From assembly GCA_002692965.1 (NCBI GenBank), contig NZNC01000015.1, forward strand, positions 124,001-188,000: a stretch of DNA of 64,000 nucleotides, in the 5' to 3' direction. The notes beneath the pieces are model-generated. The model was given only the letters and a program-made list of their open reading frames with translations, had not been told where the DNA came from and ran no database searches. Shown one piece after another: positions 17,893 through 27,158 of the stretch. Origin of the DNA: Haliea sp. GTDB lineage: Bacteria > Pseudomonadota > Gammaproteobacteria > Pseudomonadales > Halieaceae. The stretch's first letter is position 1; the number at the start of each line of letters is the position of its first letter. Both the position numbers and the translations under genes were made by a program.

Positions 17893-18495
17893 ATGCCCAG
17901 GCAAGTCGACCACCACGAACGCCGCGCGATGATCGCAGCGGCAGCCGCCGGCTGCATCGCCGAGCAGGGCCTGCACGGCACCACCATGCGGGTCATCGCG
18001 CAATGCGCCGGCGTTTCCAAAGGCATCGTTGAGCACTACTTTGCCAACAAGGATGAAGTGATCGAGGCGGCCCTGGAGCAGGTCAACGTTCGCTACCTGG
18101 CCCGTGAGCGGAAGCTGACCGCGGGACTGACTGGCCTCGCGGCGCTGCGCGCCCGTTTGCGCTGCGTGCTGCCGCTGGATGCCGACTCCCGCCAGGCCTG
18201 GAAGATCCGCCTGTGTTTCTGGAGTGTGGCTGCCATTGATCCCGCAACACGGCGCGAGCAGCAAGCGCGTCTGGCACTGACCCGCGAGCGCTACCTGCAG
18301 GACCTGCAGGCCGCGCAGCGAAACGGCGAGATAAGGGTAATGGCCGAGCCGGGGCAGGTCGCCACCGATCTCGGCCTGCTGATGGCCGGCGCGGCCTGTG
18401 GCGCCCTGCTTGATCCCGAGTACTACAGCCGCGACTACCTGGAATCACTCATCGACCGCACCCTCGACCACCTGACACGGGAGCCACAACCATGA
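17893..18495 (+). CDS. TetR-family transcriptional regulator
   Basis: This 200-residue protein has an N-terminal TetR helix-turn-helix (residues about 13-55: GCIAEQGLHGTTMRVIAQCA, then GVSKGIVEHYFANKDEV). The spacing and the length of the C-terminal ligand domain resemble BetI-like regulators. The stop overlaps the start of the DUF1214 gene by 4 bases (ATGA), so it heads the plus-strand catabolic run and probably represses it until an inducer binds. No clear palindrome is seen in the 102 bases upstream. Confidence 0.88.
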   Translation: MPRQVDHHERRAMIAAAAAGCIAEQGLHGTTMRVIAQCAGVSKGIVEHYFANKDEVIEAALEQVNVRYLARERKLTAGLTGLAALRARLRCVLPLDADSRQAWKIRLCFWSVAAIDPATRREQQARLALTRERYLQDLQAAQRNGEIRVMAEPGQVATDLGLLMAGAACGALLDPEYYSRDYLESLIDRTLDHLTREPQP

Positions 18496-19688
18496 CCGAA
18501 CGCGACTACAGCGCCGACGACGCCCTGCTCACCCAGGCCTGGGACCAGTTCTGCGACCAGCTCAAGGCCGCCGGCCGCATTCCCTTTCGCAACGGCGTCC
18601 CGGCGGGCGATCTCAGTCGCAGCGCCGGCTTCCGCTGCCTGGCACAGAACATCGGTCTCGGGATGCAGTTCTTCCTCGAGAACGACGACCCCCTGCACCC
18701 GGAGCTGCTCCACTACTTCGACCCCATTCGCAAGCAGGGCGGCGACAACCCGGACGCGGTCTATGTCGGCGCGCCGATCAACGGCACCGACACCTACCGT
18801 ATTCACGGCAATCGCGGCAGCGCGCGCTACTTTGCCGTCACCGTGGTGGAAACCGGCAACACGCCCTGGGGTGGCGGTGTCGCCAGTTCCCTCTTCAGCC
18901 AGGACCTCGAGGTGGAAGAGGACGGCAGCTTTGAGCTGATCTGCAGCCCCGATCCGCATCCCGGCAACTGGCTGAAAACCACGCCGAACACCTTCCGGGT
19001 GACCTTCCGTCAGTTTTTTGCCGACTGGGAGAACGAGCGCCCCATGCACGCCAGCATCGATCGCATCAGCGGTGAGCCCGCCCCCAAGGCAGTGATGGAT
19101 CCAGAGCGCCTGCATCGCGGCCTGGATACCGTGTCGCGCTGGGTGGGCGACTCCCTCAACTACTGGGCCGACATGATCGAGCGCTGGAAGGTACAGCCCA
19201 ACACCTTCCTGTCCTATCGGCAGCTGGACGACAATGCCCTCGACGTGACGCCCGGCGGCGAACCGCTGATCGCCTACTGGCAGCTGCCGGCGGACGAGGC
19301 CATCGTGGTTCGCGTGACCCCGCCGGATGCGCACTACTGGGCGGTGGAGTTCGGCAACTACTGGTGGTGCTCGATGGACTATCGCAGCATCCTCAGCAAC
19401 ACCAACTGCCACTATGCGCAGCTGGAAGACAACGGTGAACTGATCCTGGTGATTTCCCACGTCGACACGGGTCACGCCAACTGGCTGGACCCGGCGGGCT
19501 TCCAGGAAGGTTACGTGACCGTGCGCTGGATGCAGGCCGACCACTACCCGATTCCCCAGGCGACCCAGGTCAAACTCAAGGAACTCGATCAACACCTGCC
19601 CGCCGGGGCAAGGACAGTCACCGCCGAGCAGCGGGCAGAACAGATCGCCGCCCGGCGGCGCGGGGTGATTCAGCGTTTTGGGGTGTAA
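18492..19688 (+). CDS. DUF1214-domain protein
   Basis: This 398-residue protein has no signal peptide and is probably cytoplasmic, unlike the exported relative at 2910-4319. Segments such as YVGAPINGTDTYRIHGNRG, FRVTFRQFFADWENE and YWQLPADEAIVVRVTPPDA fit the DUF1214 beta-rich domain. Function is not established. It is coupled to the TetR gene by a 4-base overlap and followed after 89 bases by an SDR, so it probably belongs to the same degradation pathway. Confidence 0.75.
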   Translation: MTERDYSADDALLTQAWDQFCDQLKAAGRIPFRNGVPAGDLSRSAGFRCLAQNIGLGMQFFLENDDPLHPELLHYFDPIRKQGGDNPDAVYVGAPINGTDTYRIHGNRGSARYFAVTVVETGNTPWGGGVASSLFSQDLEVEEDGSFELICSPDPHPGNWLKTTPNTFRVTFRQFFADWENERPMHASIDRISGEPAPKAVMDPERLHRGLDTVSRWVGDSLNYWADMIERWKVQPNTFLSYRQLDDNALDVTPGGEPLIAYWQLPADEAIVVRVTPPDAHYWAVEFGNYWWCSMDYRSILSNTNCHYAQLEDNGELILVISHVDTGHANWLDPAGFQEGYVTVRWMQADHYPIPQATQVKLKELDQHLPAGARTVTAEQRAEQIAARRRGVIQRFGV

Positions 19689-19777
19689 CAACCACGACAG
19701 CGACCCGACTGCAGCGGCAGCGAATCCGGGCCGGGCTGTCACAACATGATTGCGAGACTGACGACGAGGACAGGAAC

Positions 19778-20611
19778 ATGGATCTGCAACTGCAAGGCAA
19801 GACCGCCATTATCACCGGCGGCAGCGGCGGTATCGGCCGCGGGCTGGTACTGGAATTCGCCCGCGAGGGCCTGAATGTGGTGAGCGCCTCCCGCGACCTG
19901 GCCACCGGCGAAAAGCTCGCCGCCGAGGCGGCGGAGATGGGGTTGTCCGGCAAGGTCCTGGCGGTGAAGACCGACGTCACCGACCGCGCCAGCGTGGACG
20001 CCATGGTCGCAAAAACCCGCGAAGCCTTCGGTCCGGTGGATGTGCTGGTCAACAACGCCGGCGGCGTCGCCCACCCCTCGGATTTCGAGAAGCTGGACGC
20101 GGACGCCCGGCGCTGGGAAATCGCCCTCAACGTCGATGGCGTGGTGAACTGCTGCCAGGCAGTGGCCGAGGACATGCTCTCGCGCCAGACCGGCAGCATC
20201 ATCAATGTCTCCTCCAACTCCTCGCTGCTCGGCGAGGCCGCCGCCAATATCGTGCACTACGGCGGTGTAAAGGGCTTCGTCAACAGCTTCAGCAAGGGCC
20301 TGGCCTGGGAATGGGCGCGCAAGGGCGTGCGGGTGAACAATATCTGTCCCGGCTGGATCGTGCCCCGGGACGAGAGCGAGGTGGGTGAAGGCAGCTTCTG
20401 GAACCGCTTCGGCTTCGAGACCATGGGCAAACCCGATGACATGGAAAAAGCCCTGGAGGAAGGCAGCCTCTACAACATGAGCGGCCTGCCCATTCCCCGG
20501 CTCGGTCGCCCCGAGGACATCGCCTGGCTGGCCCTGTTCCTGGCCAGCGAGCGCTCCGGCTACATCACCGGCCAGATGGTATCGGTCAGCGGTGGGGCCT
20601 GGATGCCATGA
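19778..20611 (+). CDS. SDR family oxidoreductase
   Basis: This 277-residue classical SDR has GGSGGIG at residues 14-20, NNAG at 92-95, the catalytic Ser in NVSSN near 145-146 and YGGVK at 161-165. An Arg after beta-2 (SASRD) suggests NADP(H). A longer loop between the active site and the C-terminus (near residues 190-235) may cover a bulky substrate. The stop overlaps the sulfotransferase start by 4 bases, indicating tight co-expression. Confidence 0.88.
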   Translation: MDLQLQGKTAIITGGSGGIGRGLVLEFAREGLNVVSASRDLATGEKLAAEAAEMGLSGKVLAVKTDVTDRASVDAMVAKTREAFGPVDVLVNNAGGVAHPSDFEKLDADARRWEIALNVDGVVNCCQAVAEDMLSRQTGSIINVSSNSSLLGEAAANIVHYGGVKGFVNSFSKGLAWEWARKGVRVNNICPGWIVPRDESEVGEGSFWNRFGFETMGKPDDMEKALEEGSLYNMSGLPIPRLGRPEDIAWLALFLASERSGYITGQMVSVSGGAWMP

Positions 20612-21852
20612 GCCAGTGGACACCCCCGCCACGCCCCGACTGGGTACAACAGGTCATCGACGAAGGGCGGCACATGGACATCCGCAGCCTGGTTCCCCTG
20701 GAGCCGGAGGAGCTGATGGCCACAGCGCGCCGCAATACCGGTTTCGACGACTTCGGCGAAGACAGCTGGCTGGAGGGTTTTCACGTCTTCCTCCAGGCGC
20801 TCGACGAAGAGGCGGAGCTGCACCTGCTCGGCCGGCTGATGACCCGCTCCGATATCCTGCGCTGGCTGGAGGCGCGCCTGGGCATCGAGGCAGCCTACGC
20901 CAAGCACCCGGAAATCGAGGATGAAGTGATCGACCAGCCGGTGATCGTCACCGGCCTGCCCCGCTCCGGCACCTCGATCCTGTTCGAGCTGCTCAGCCAG
21001 GACCCGCAGTTCGGTTCGCCGCGCAACTGGGAAATCATGTTCCCCTACCCGCCGCCGGAAGCCGCGAGCTACCACAGCGACCCGCGTATCGAGCGCTGCC
21101 AGCACCTGGTGACCCAGTGGAACCGGGTGGTCCCCACCTACGCCGCCATGCACGAGATGGGCGCGGAGATTCCCAACGAGTGCATCGTCGCCATGAGCTG
21201 CACCTTCCTGTCGGAGAACCTGCCCGGCCAGTACCAGATACCCAGCTATAACGCCTGGTACTACCAGCAGGACCTCAGGCCCGCCTACGCCTATTACCGG
21301 CGCATGCTCAAACTGCTGCAGTGGAAGAACCCGCGCCGCCACTGGCTGCTCAAGGCGCCCTCCCACCTGGGCAACCTGCCGGTGGTCTTCGACACCTTTC
21401 CGGACGCCAGGGTGGTAATCACCCACCGCGACCCCATCGTGGCCCAGGCCTCGGTGACCAACCTGCTGGGCACCCTCTACTGGATGCGCAGCAGCCAGGC
21501 CTTCGATGCCCGCGCCTTCGAGAACCTGATGACCCCGGAAGCCGGCGCCGCGCGGCTGGATGCGGTCGTCGAGTTGCTGGAGCAGGGCTCGGTGTCGCGA
21601 GGCCAAGTGCACAACTTCCTCTACGCCGACCTGGTGCGCCAGCCCTTGCCAGCGCTCGAGTCCCTCTACCGGGACATGGGTCAGTCACTGGACGAAACGG
21701 CACGGGAAGCCATGCAGACCTACCTCGCGCGCAAGCCGCAAGGCAAATTCGGCAAGCACCAGTACAGCCTCGGGGAGCAGCGGGAAAATGCCCGCAAGCG
21801 CCAGCTCTACCAGCGCTACCAGACCTACTTCAACGTCCCTGACGAAGCCTGA
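20608..21852 (+). CDS. Sulfotransferase family protein
   Basis: This 414-residue protein has the PAPS 5'-phosphosulfate loop VTGLPRSGTSILFELL near residue 112 and the 3'-phosphate-binding region HWLLKAPSH followed by VVITHRDP. This layout matches the Sulfotransfer_3 type rather than the small cytosolic form. It would move sulfate from PAPS to a hydroxyl group. It is coupled to the SDR upstream and followed after 18 bases by a luciferase-like oxidoreductase. A sulfotransferase inside a beta-oxidation-type operon is uncommon; it could modify a sterol-like substrate or have lost sulfotransferase activity. Confidence 0.82.
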   Translation: MSQWTPPPRPDWVQQVIDEGRHMDIRSLVPLEPEELMATARRNTGFDDFGEDSWLEGFHVFLQALDEEAELHLLGRLMTRSDILRWLEARLGIEAAYAKHPEIEDEVIDQPVIVTGLPRSGTSILFELLSQDPQFGSPRNWEIMFPYPPPEAASYHSDPRIERCQHLVTQWNRVVPTYAAMHEMGAEIPNECIVAMSCTFLSENLPGQYQIPSYNAWYYQQDLRPAYAYYRRMLKLLQWKNPRRHWLLKAPSHLGNLPVVFDTFPDARVVITHRDPIVAQASVTNLLGTLYWMRSSQAFDARAFENLMTPEAGAARLDAVVELLEQGSVSRGQVHNFLYADLVRQPLPALESLYRDMGQSLDETAREAMQTYLARKPQGKFGKHQYSLGEQRENARKRQLYQRYQTYFNVPDEA

Positions 21853-21870
21853 CCCGACCAGGAGAACCCC

Positions 21871-22860
21871 ATGCCTTCCGTCATGATCAAATACGAGTGC
21901 CGGGCACCCGCGGAAACTACCCGCCTGTCCTTTGCCGACATGTACGACCTGACCCTGGAGCAGATCGCCTGGATCGACGCCCAGGGCTTCCCGGTCACCA
22001 TCAACTTCTGCGAGCACCATGGCAGCGCCGACGGCTACCTGCCCAGCCCGGTGGCCATGGCGGCCGCCGCCGCGCGTGTCACGCGCAATGTGCGCCTGCA
22101 GGTGAATGTGCTGATGCCCTTCAATGACCCCCTGCGGGTCGCCGAGGATGTCGCCGTGCTGGACCAGCTGAGCCGGGGCCGCGCCGAGGTGCTTCTGCTG
22201 GGCGGCTATGTCAGCAGCGAAATGACCATGTTCGGGGTCGACCCCAAGCAGCGCGGCGCCCTGATGGAGGAGGGCGTACAGACCCTGAAGAAAGCCTGGA
22301 GCGGCGACGCGTTCGAATACCGCGGTCGCCCCGCGCGCATCACCCCGCCGCCACTGCAGTCACCCCACCCCACCATCTACATGGGTGGCAGCTCGGCCCC
22401 GGCGGCGCGACGCGCTGCCCGGGAAGGGGACGGCTTCATCGGCGGCATGCCCCACCTGAATGATATCTATGTCGCGGAGTGCCAGCGCCTGGGCAAGACC
22501 CCGCGCTTCCAGGCCGAGATGCCCTTCTCCTTTCTCTATGTGTCGGACCAGCCCGAAGCGGACTGGGAACGCCTGGCGCCCTTCGCGCTTTATGAAACCA
22601 ACTGCTACGCGAAATGGCAGGAAAGTACCGACCTGGACATGCTCTTCAGCAGCGCCATGGATGCCGACGCACTGAAAGCACTGGGCACCTACCAGGTCGT
22701 CAAGGCGGAGGAGGTGGTTGCCCGTGCGCCGCAGATGGCGGACAACGACGCCCTGGTATTGCACCCCTTGGTGGGCGGCCTGGAAACCGAACTGAGCTGG
22801 CGCACGCTGAAGAATTTCTTCCAGCAGGTGGCACCGAAGATTGCGGTCACCCCCCTGTAA
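21871..22860 (+). CDS. LLM-class flavin-dependent oxidoreductase
   Basis: This 329-residue protein has a luciferase-like TIM-barrel: INFCEHHGSADGYLPSP, then LMPFNDPLRVAEDVAVLDQL and the family segment GRAEVLLLGGYVSSEMTMFG. Such enzymes use reduced FMN or F420. Some are two-component monooxygenases needing a separate flavin reductase, which is not seen next door. An AGGAG site precedes the ATG. It lies 18 bases after the sulfotransferase gene, and 133 bases separate it from the CoA-transferase. Substrate unknown. Confidence 0.85.
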   Translation: MPSVMIKYECRAPAETTRLSFADMYDLTLEQIAWIDAQGFPVTINFCEHHGSADGYLPSPVAMAAAAARVTRNVRLQVNVLMPFNDPLRVAEDVAVLDQLSRGRAEVLLLGGYVSSEMTMFGVDPKQRGALMEEGVQTLKKAWSGDAFEYRGRPARITPPPLQSPHPTIYMGGSSAPAARRAAREGDGFIGGMPHLNDIYVAECQRLGKTPRFQAEMPFSFLYVSDQPEADWERLAPFALYETNCYAKWQESTDLDMLFSSAMDADALKALGTYQVVKAEEVVARAPQMADNDALVLHPLVGGLETELSWRTLKNFFQQVAPKIAVTPL

Positions 22861-22993
22861 ACAAGCGCGCCGCCCCCGACTACAAACCTTAAGTTTCCTG
22901 GATATGTCGCATAATAGGCATAACAAAAGCTGATAGTTAAACCGCTCCCCCCGGTGCTAGCATGGCGCTTTCCCCGACGACCGGGAGGCTACT

Positions 22994-24244
22994 TTGACGA
23001 CAGCACTACCCAGCGCGGGCGCCCTGGCGGGCGTGCGCGTTCTCGACCTCAGCCGGGTACTGGCCGGCCCCTGGGCGACACAGATCCTGGCCGATCTGGG
23101 CGCCGAGGTGGTCAAGATCGAGCACCCCCAGGGCGGCGATGACACCCGCGGCTGGGGGCCGCCCTTTGTCGAACGGGAGGACGGCTCCCGCGATGCCGCC
23201 TATTACTTCGTCGCCAACCGCAACAAGCGCTCGGTGGCCCTCGATATCAGCCGTCCCGAGGGGCAGGAGGCGGTGCGCCGCCTGGCCGCCCAAAGCCAGG
23301 TGCTGGTGGAAAACTTCAAGCTCGGCGGGCTGGCCAAATACGGCCTGGACTACGACAGCCTGCGCCAGGTCAACCCCGCCCTGGTCTACTGCTCGGTCAC
23401 CGGTTTTGGCCAGACCGGCCCCGATGCCAGGCGCCCGGGCTATGACTACCTGATCCAGGGCCGCAGCGGCCTGATGAGCATCACCGGCCAGCCGGATGGC
23501 CAGCCCGGTGCCGAGCCCATGAAAGTGGGGGTGGCCACCTCGGACTTGTCCGCCGGGCTCTATGCCACCATCGGCATCCTCGCGGCCCTGCGCCACGCCG
23601 AGCGCACCGGGGAGGGCCAGCACCTGGACATCTCCCTGCTCGACTGCCAGGTCAGCCTGCTCGCCAACCAGGCCCAGAACTACCTGGTCTCCGGCAAGAC
23701 ACCGGTGCGCCTGGGCAATGCCCACCCCAATGTCGCCCCCTACCAGGTCTTCGAGTCTGCCGACGGCTACCTGATCCTCGCCGTGGGCAATGATCGACAG
23801 TTCGCGGCCTTCTGCCGCGAGGCCGGCGTGCCGGCGCTGAGCGAGGACCCGCGATTTGCCCGCAACGCCGATCGCGTGGCCAACCGCGAGGCCCTGGCCG
23901 AGGTCATCCAGCCCCTGATGCACCAGCGCCGCAGTGACGACTGGTTCCGCGCGCTGGAGGCCGCTTCGGTGCCCTGCGGACCGATCAACAGCATCGACAA
24001 GATCTTCGAGGACCCCCAGGTACTGGCCCGGGACATGCGCCTGGACATGCCCCTGCCCAATGGGGCATCCATCCCCCAGGTGGCCAGTCCCCTGCGACTC
24101 TCCGCCACGCCACCCCGTTACCGCGCTGCCCCGCCGTCCCTGGGCGAACATACCGCCGAGGTGCTGGCGGAGCTGGGTATGGGAACGGGGGACTCGACGG
24201 AACCGAACCTGCCAACGACCGATACGGAGAAACCCCATGCTTGA
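22994..24244 (+). CDS. CaiB/BaiF family (class III) CoA-transferase
   Basis: This 416-residue protein has the class III N-terminus VRVLDLSRVLAGPWATQILADLGAEVVKIE compressed into the first 40 residues, and the catalytic Asp region PGYDYLIQGRSGLMS near residue 155. It would move CoA between a donor thioester and the pathway acid. The probable start is TTG at 22994 with GGGAGG five bases upstream. Its stop overlaps the acyl-CoA dehydrogenase start by 8 bases. Together these suggest activation of a carboxylic acid just before desaturation. Confidence 0.9.
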   Translation: MTTALPSAGALAGVRVLDLSRVLAGPWATQILADLGAEVVKIEHPQGGDDTRGWGPPFVEREDGSRDAAYYFVANRNKRSVALDISRPEGQEAVRRLAAQSQVLVENFKLGGLAKYGLDYDSLRQVNPALVYCSVTGFGQTGPDARRPGYDYLIQGRSGLMSITGQPDGQPGAEPMKVGVATSDLSAGLYATIGILAALRHAERTGEGQHLDISLLDCQVSLLANQAQNYLVSGKTPVRLGNAHPNVAPYQVFESADGYLILAVGNDRQFAAFCREAGVPALSEDPRFARNADRVANREALAEVIQPLMHQRRSDDWFRALEAASVPCGPINSIDKIFEDPQVLARDMRLDMPLPNGASIPQVASPLRLSATPPRYRAAPPSLGEHTAEVLAELGMGTGDSTEPNLPTTDTEKPHA

Positions 24245-25385
24245 GTGGCCGCGCCCGGCGCGCATTCCACCAGAGGACGAGGCCCTGCGCAGCGAGATCC
24301 GCGCCTTCCTCGCGGAGCACCTCCCCGACCTGCCCGCGGATATCCTGTCCCGTTCCTGGATGGGTTTCGATGCCGCGTTTTCCCGCAAACTGGGCGCCGC
24401 CGGCTGGCTCGGCCTGACTATTCCCAGCGAGTACGGCGGGGCTGGCCGCAACGCCTTTGCCCGCTTCGTGGTGGTCGAGGAGTTGCTGGCCCACGGCGCC
24501 CCCGTCGCCGCCCACTGGATCGCCGACCGCCAGAGCGCGCCGCTGATCCTCAAGTTCGGCACCGAGGCCCAGCGCCAACAGTACATCCCCGCCATCTGTC
24601 GCGGCGAACTCTACTTCTGCATCGGCATGAGCGAGCCGGCTTCCGGCTCCGACCTGGCCAGCGTGCAGACCCGGGCGACCCGAAACGAGCGGGGCTGGCA
24701 GCTCAAGGGGCGCAAGATCTGGACCACCATGGCCCACCACTCCCATTACATGATCGCACTGGTCCGCACCGCCGGGGGGCCGGAGGATCGCCGCGAGGGC
24801 CTGTCGCAGTTCATCATCGACCTCAGCCTGCCCGGTGTGACCGTGGAGCCGATCCGCGACCTGACCGGTGATGCCCACTTCAACGAAGTGATTTTCGACG
24901 ACGTCCAGCTGCCCCCGGATGCTCTGATTGGTGAAGAAGGCGCCGGCTGGAAGCAGGTCAATGCCGAGCTGGCCTTCGAACGCAGCGGCCCCGAACGCAT
25001 CCTCTCCGCGATCATGCTGCTGGAGTGCTGGATCAACTGGCTGCGGGAGCATGGCCACGACAGCGCCGACGAGGAACTGGCGGGGCGTCTCGCCGCGCGC
25101 CTGGCAGTGTTGCGCGCCTTTTCGATGGGCGTGACCGGTCGCCTGGCCGAGGGAGAGAGCCCGGTCATCGAGGCCGCGCTGTTCAAGGACGTGGGGACCG
25201 GCTTCGAGCAGTCGCTGCCGCCGCTGATCAGCGACGCCCTGGGCCGGCGACCAGAGCAGCCCTTACCGGCGGAACTGGAACGCACGCTGGTCTATACCGC
25301 AGCCATTGCACCGAGCTACTCGCTGCGTGGCGGCACACGGGAAATTCTGCGCGGCATGGTCGCGCGCGGCATGGGGTTACGCTGA
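24237..25385 (+). CDS. Acyl-CoA dehydrogenase, larger subunit or homolog
   Basis: This 382-residue protein has the usual three-part acyl-CoA dehydrogenase fold, with the FAD/substrate segment CIGMSEPASGSDLASVQTRA near residue 130 and the C-terminal GGTREILRGMVARGMGL. The MCAD-type catalytic Glu position (normally YEGT) reads RGGT here; a candidate alternative base is in FERSGPER. The ATG at 24237 is chosen because homology begins there; it overlaps the preceding stop. The next dehydrogenase gene overlaps by one base, and such adjacent pairs often form heterotetramers in steroid side-chain degradation. That comparison is inference. Confidence 0.9.
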   Translation: MLEWPRPARIPPEDEALRSEIRAFLAEHLPDLPADILSRSWMGFDAAFSRKLGAAGWLGLTIPSEYGGAGRNAFARFVVVEELLAHGAPVAAHWIADRQSAPLILKFGTEAQRQQYIPAICRGELYFCIGMSEPASGSDLASVQTRATRNERGWQLKGRKIWTTMAHHSHYMIALVRTAGGPEDRREGLSQFIIDLSLPGVTVEPIRDLTGDAHFNEVIFDDVQLPPDALIGEEGAGWKQVNAELAFERSGPERILSAIMLLECWINWLREHGHDSADEELAGRLAARLAVLRAFSMGVTGRLAEGESPVIEAALFKDVGTGFEQSLPPLISDALGRRPEQPLPAELERTLVYTAAIAPSYSLRGGTREILRGMVARGMGLR

Positions 25386-26353
25386 TGACTTCACTCTACG
25401 CAGACGCGATTCACACCCTGCTCGGGGATCTTTGCCACAGCGCGGGCCTGCGCGCCCAGCAGCGGGAAGAGAACATCGACGACACCTGGAAAGCCCTGGT
25501 GGAATCCGGCTTTCTCAATGCCCTGCTGCCGGAAGAAGCGGGCGGCGTCGGCCTGTCACTGGCCGAGGCGTTGCCAGTGCTGCAGGCTGCCGGTTATCAC
25601 GGCCTGGCACTGCCCTTTATCGACACCCTGCTGATCCGTGCGGCCCTCGGCATCGATGACAGCGAGGCGGAGCAAGCCATTGCGCTGGCCCAACTGGACG
25701 CGAGCGGCGACAGCGCCCTGCTGTTGCAACCAGCCCTGCGCGGTGTACAGGCAGTCATTATCGCCAGCGGGGAGGAAACCCTGCTCCGCCCGGTCACCGG
25801 CCGCGAGGGTGCGCAGGTGAGCCTGGGACCGATCCAGCAGCGCTTCGGGTTTGCTGTCGACAAGCTCGCGCTGGGCGCCTTTATCGAAAGTGCCTGGATG
25901 GTTGGCGCCCTGCAGCGGCTGCTGGAAATGACCGTCGACTACGCCAACGAGCGCCAGCAGTTTGGTCGCCCCATCGGCAAATTCCAGGCCCTGCAGCAGC
26001 AGATCAGCGTGATGACGGGTCACGGCCACAGTGCCGTGGTGGCCCTTTCGGTCGCCGCCGGTGGTGCCCGCCTCAACGAAGGTCGGCTGCTGCTTGACCC
26101 GGCCCATGTCGCCGCCGGGCGCGTGGTCATCTGCGAGGCGGCGCAACCGGCCGCCGACGTCGCCCATGCGGTCCACGGTGCCATCGGGGTCACCGAGGAG
26201 TACGATCTGCAGCTGTGGACCCAGCGCCTGCTGGCCGGGCGCCGCAGCTGCGGATCCGACAGCTACTGGTCCCGGCAGCTGGGTACCTTCTGCCTGGACG
26301 GCAACGACCGGATTTACGCCACCGTGCAGGAAAAACTCGCCCCGGCGCTCTAA
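25385..26353 (+). CDS. Acyl-CoA dehydrogenase, short partner
   Basis: This 322-residue protein is shorter than typical acyl-CoA dehydrogenases (about 380). It keeps the C-terminal FAD-binding segments RQQFGRPIGKFQALQQQ and VHGAIGVTEEYDLQLWTQR, but its middle beta-domain is reduced and the CxGxxEPxxGSD loop is missing. The start codon shares one base with the preceding dehydrogenase stop, so equal synthesis is likely. The pairing of a full and a reduced subunit is as in alpha2-beta2 dehydrogenases acting on sterol or bile-acid CoA esters. Confidence 0.88.
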   Translation: MTSLYADAIHTLLGDLCHSAGLRAQQREENIDDTWKALVESGFLNALLPEEAGGVGLSLAEALPVLQAAGYHGLALPFIDTLLIRAALGIDDSEAEQAIALAQLDASGDSALLLQPALRGVQAVIIASGEETLLRPVTGREGAQVSLGPIQQRFGFAVDKLALGAFIESAWMVGALQRLLEMTVDYANERQQFGRPIGKFQALQQQISVMTGHGHSAVVALSVAAGGARLNEGRLLLDPAHVAAGRVVICEAAQPAADVAHAVHGAIGVTEEYDLQLWTQRLLAGRRSCGSDSYWSRQLGTFCLDGNDRIYATVQEKLAPAL

Positions 26354-26367
26354 CAAAGGAAGCCCCA

Positions 26368-27147
26368 ATGTCCCTGGTACTGATCGACATCAATGCGCAC
26401 ATCGCCACCCTGACCCTGAACCAGCCGGAGCTGCACAATCCGATCTCCGATCGGCCCACGGTTGACGCCCTGGTGGCGGCTCTGCAACAGGTGGACGCCG
26501 ACCCCGAGGTGAGAGTGATCATCCTCACCGGCGCCGGCCGCTCCTTTTCCTCGGGCGGCAATATCAAGACCATGTTGCCCGACAACCCGGACAGCCTGGC
26601 GGCGGCGGACCCGGTCGACACCCCCGCCAACTACCAGCGCGGCATCCAGCGTATTCCGCTGGTCTTCGAGCAGCTGAAGACCCCGGTAATCGCCGCGGTC
26701 AACGGCGCCGCCATGGGCGCCGGCTGCGACCTCGCCTGCATGTGCGACATCCGCATCGCCAGCAGCCGCGCGCGCTTCTCGGAGAATTTCGTCAAGCTCG
26801 GCCTGATTGCCGGCGATGGCGGCGCCTGGCTGCTGCAGCGCATCGTCGGCTTCTCCAAGGCCGCGGAGATGGCCTTCACCGGCGACATGCTGGACGCCGA
26901 GGCGGCCCTCGCCTGCGGGCTGGTGTCCCGGGTGGTCCCCGAGGAATCGCTGATGGAGGAGACGCGCGCCCTGGCCACGCGCATCGCGGCCAACCCGCCC
27001 CACGCGGTGCAGCAAACCAAGCGCCTGCTGGTACAGGGCCGCCAGGGAAGCCTGGCCACCTTGCTGGAAACCGCCGCGGCCATTCAGGCACTGATGCATA
27101 CCACCGATGCCCACCGGGACGCGGTGGAGGCCTTCAGCAAGCGCTAG
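26368..27147 (+). CDS. Enoyl-CoA hydratase/isomerase family protein
   Basis: This 259-residue crotonase has the oxyanion-hole segments FSSGGNIKTM (near residue 60) and AAVNGAAMGAGCDLACMCDIR (positions about 109-130), and the region SENFVKLGLIAGDGGAWLLQ where catalytic Glu residues lie in hydratases; one is replaced by Gly-Asp here, so isomerase or hydrolase activity is also possible. An AAAGGA site precedes the ATG. It follows the dehydrogenase pair by 14 bases and fits the second step of beta-oxidation. Confidence 0.9.
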   Translation: MSLVLIDINAHIATLTLNQPELHNPISDRPTVDALVAALQQVDADPEVRVIILTGAGRSFSSGGNIKTMLPDNPDSLAAADPVDTPANYQRGIQRIPLVFEQLKTPVIAAVNGAAMGAGCDLACMCDIRIASSRARFSENFVKLGLIAGDGGAWLLQRIVGFSKAAEMAFTGDMLDAEAALACGLVSRVVPEESLMEETRALATRIAANPPHAVQQTKRLLVQGRQGSLATLLETAAAIQALMHTTDAHRDAVEAFSKR

Positions 27148-27158
27148 ACAACACCGCC

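Noticed and set aside
22900-22930. Possible LysR-type or dyad site before the CoA-transferase
   Set aside because: TATG and CATA half-sites are 12 bases apart with little further symmetry; likely chance.
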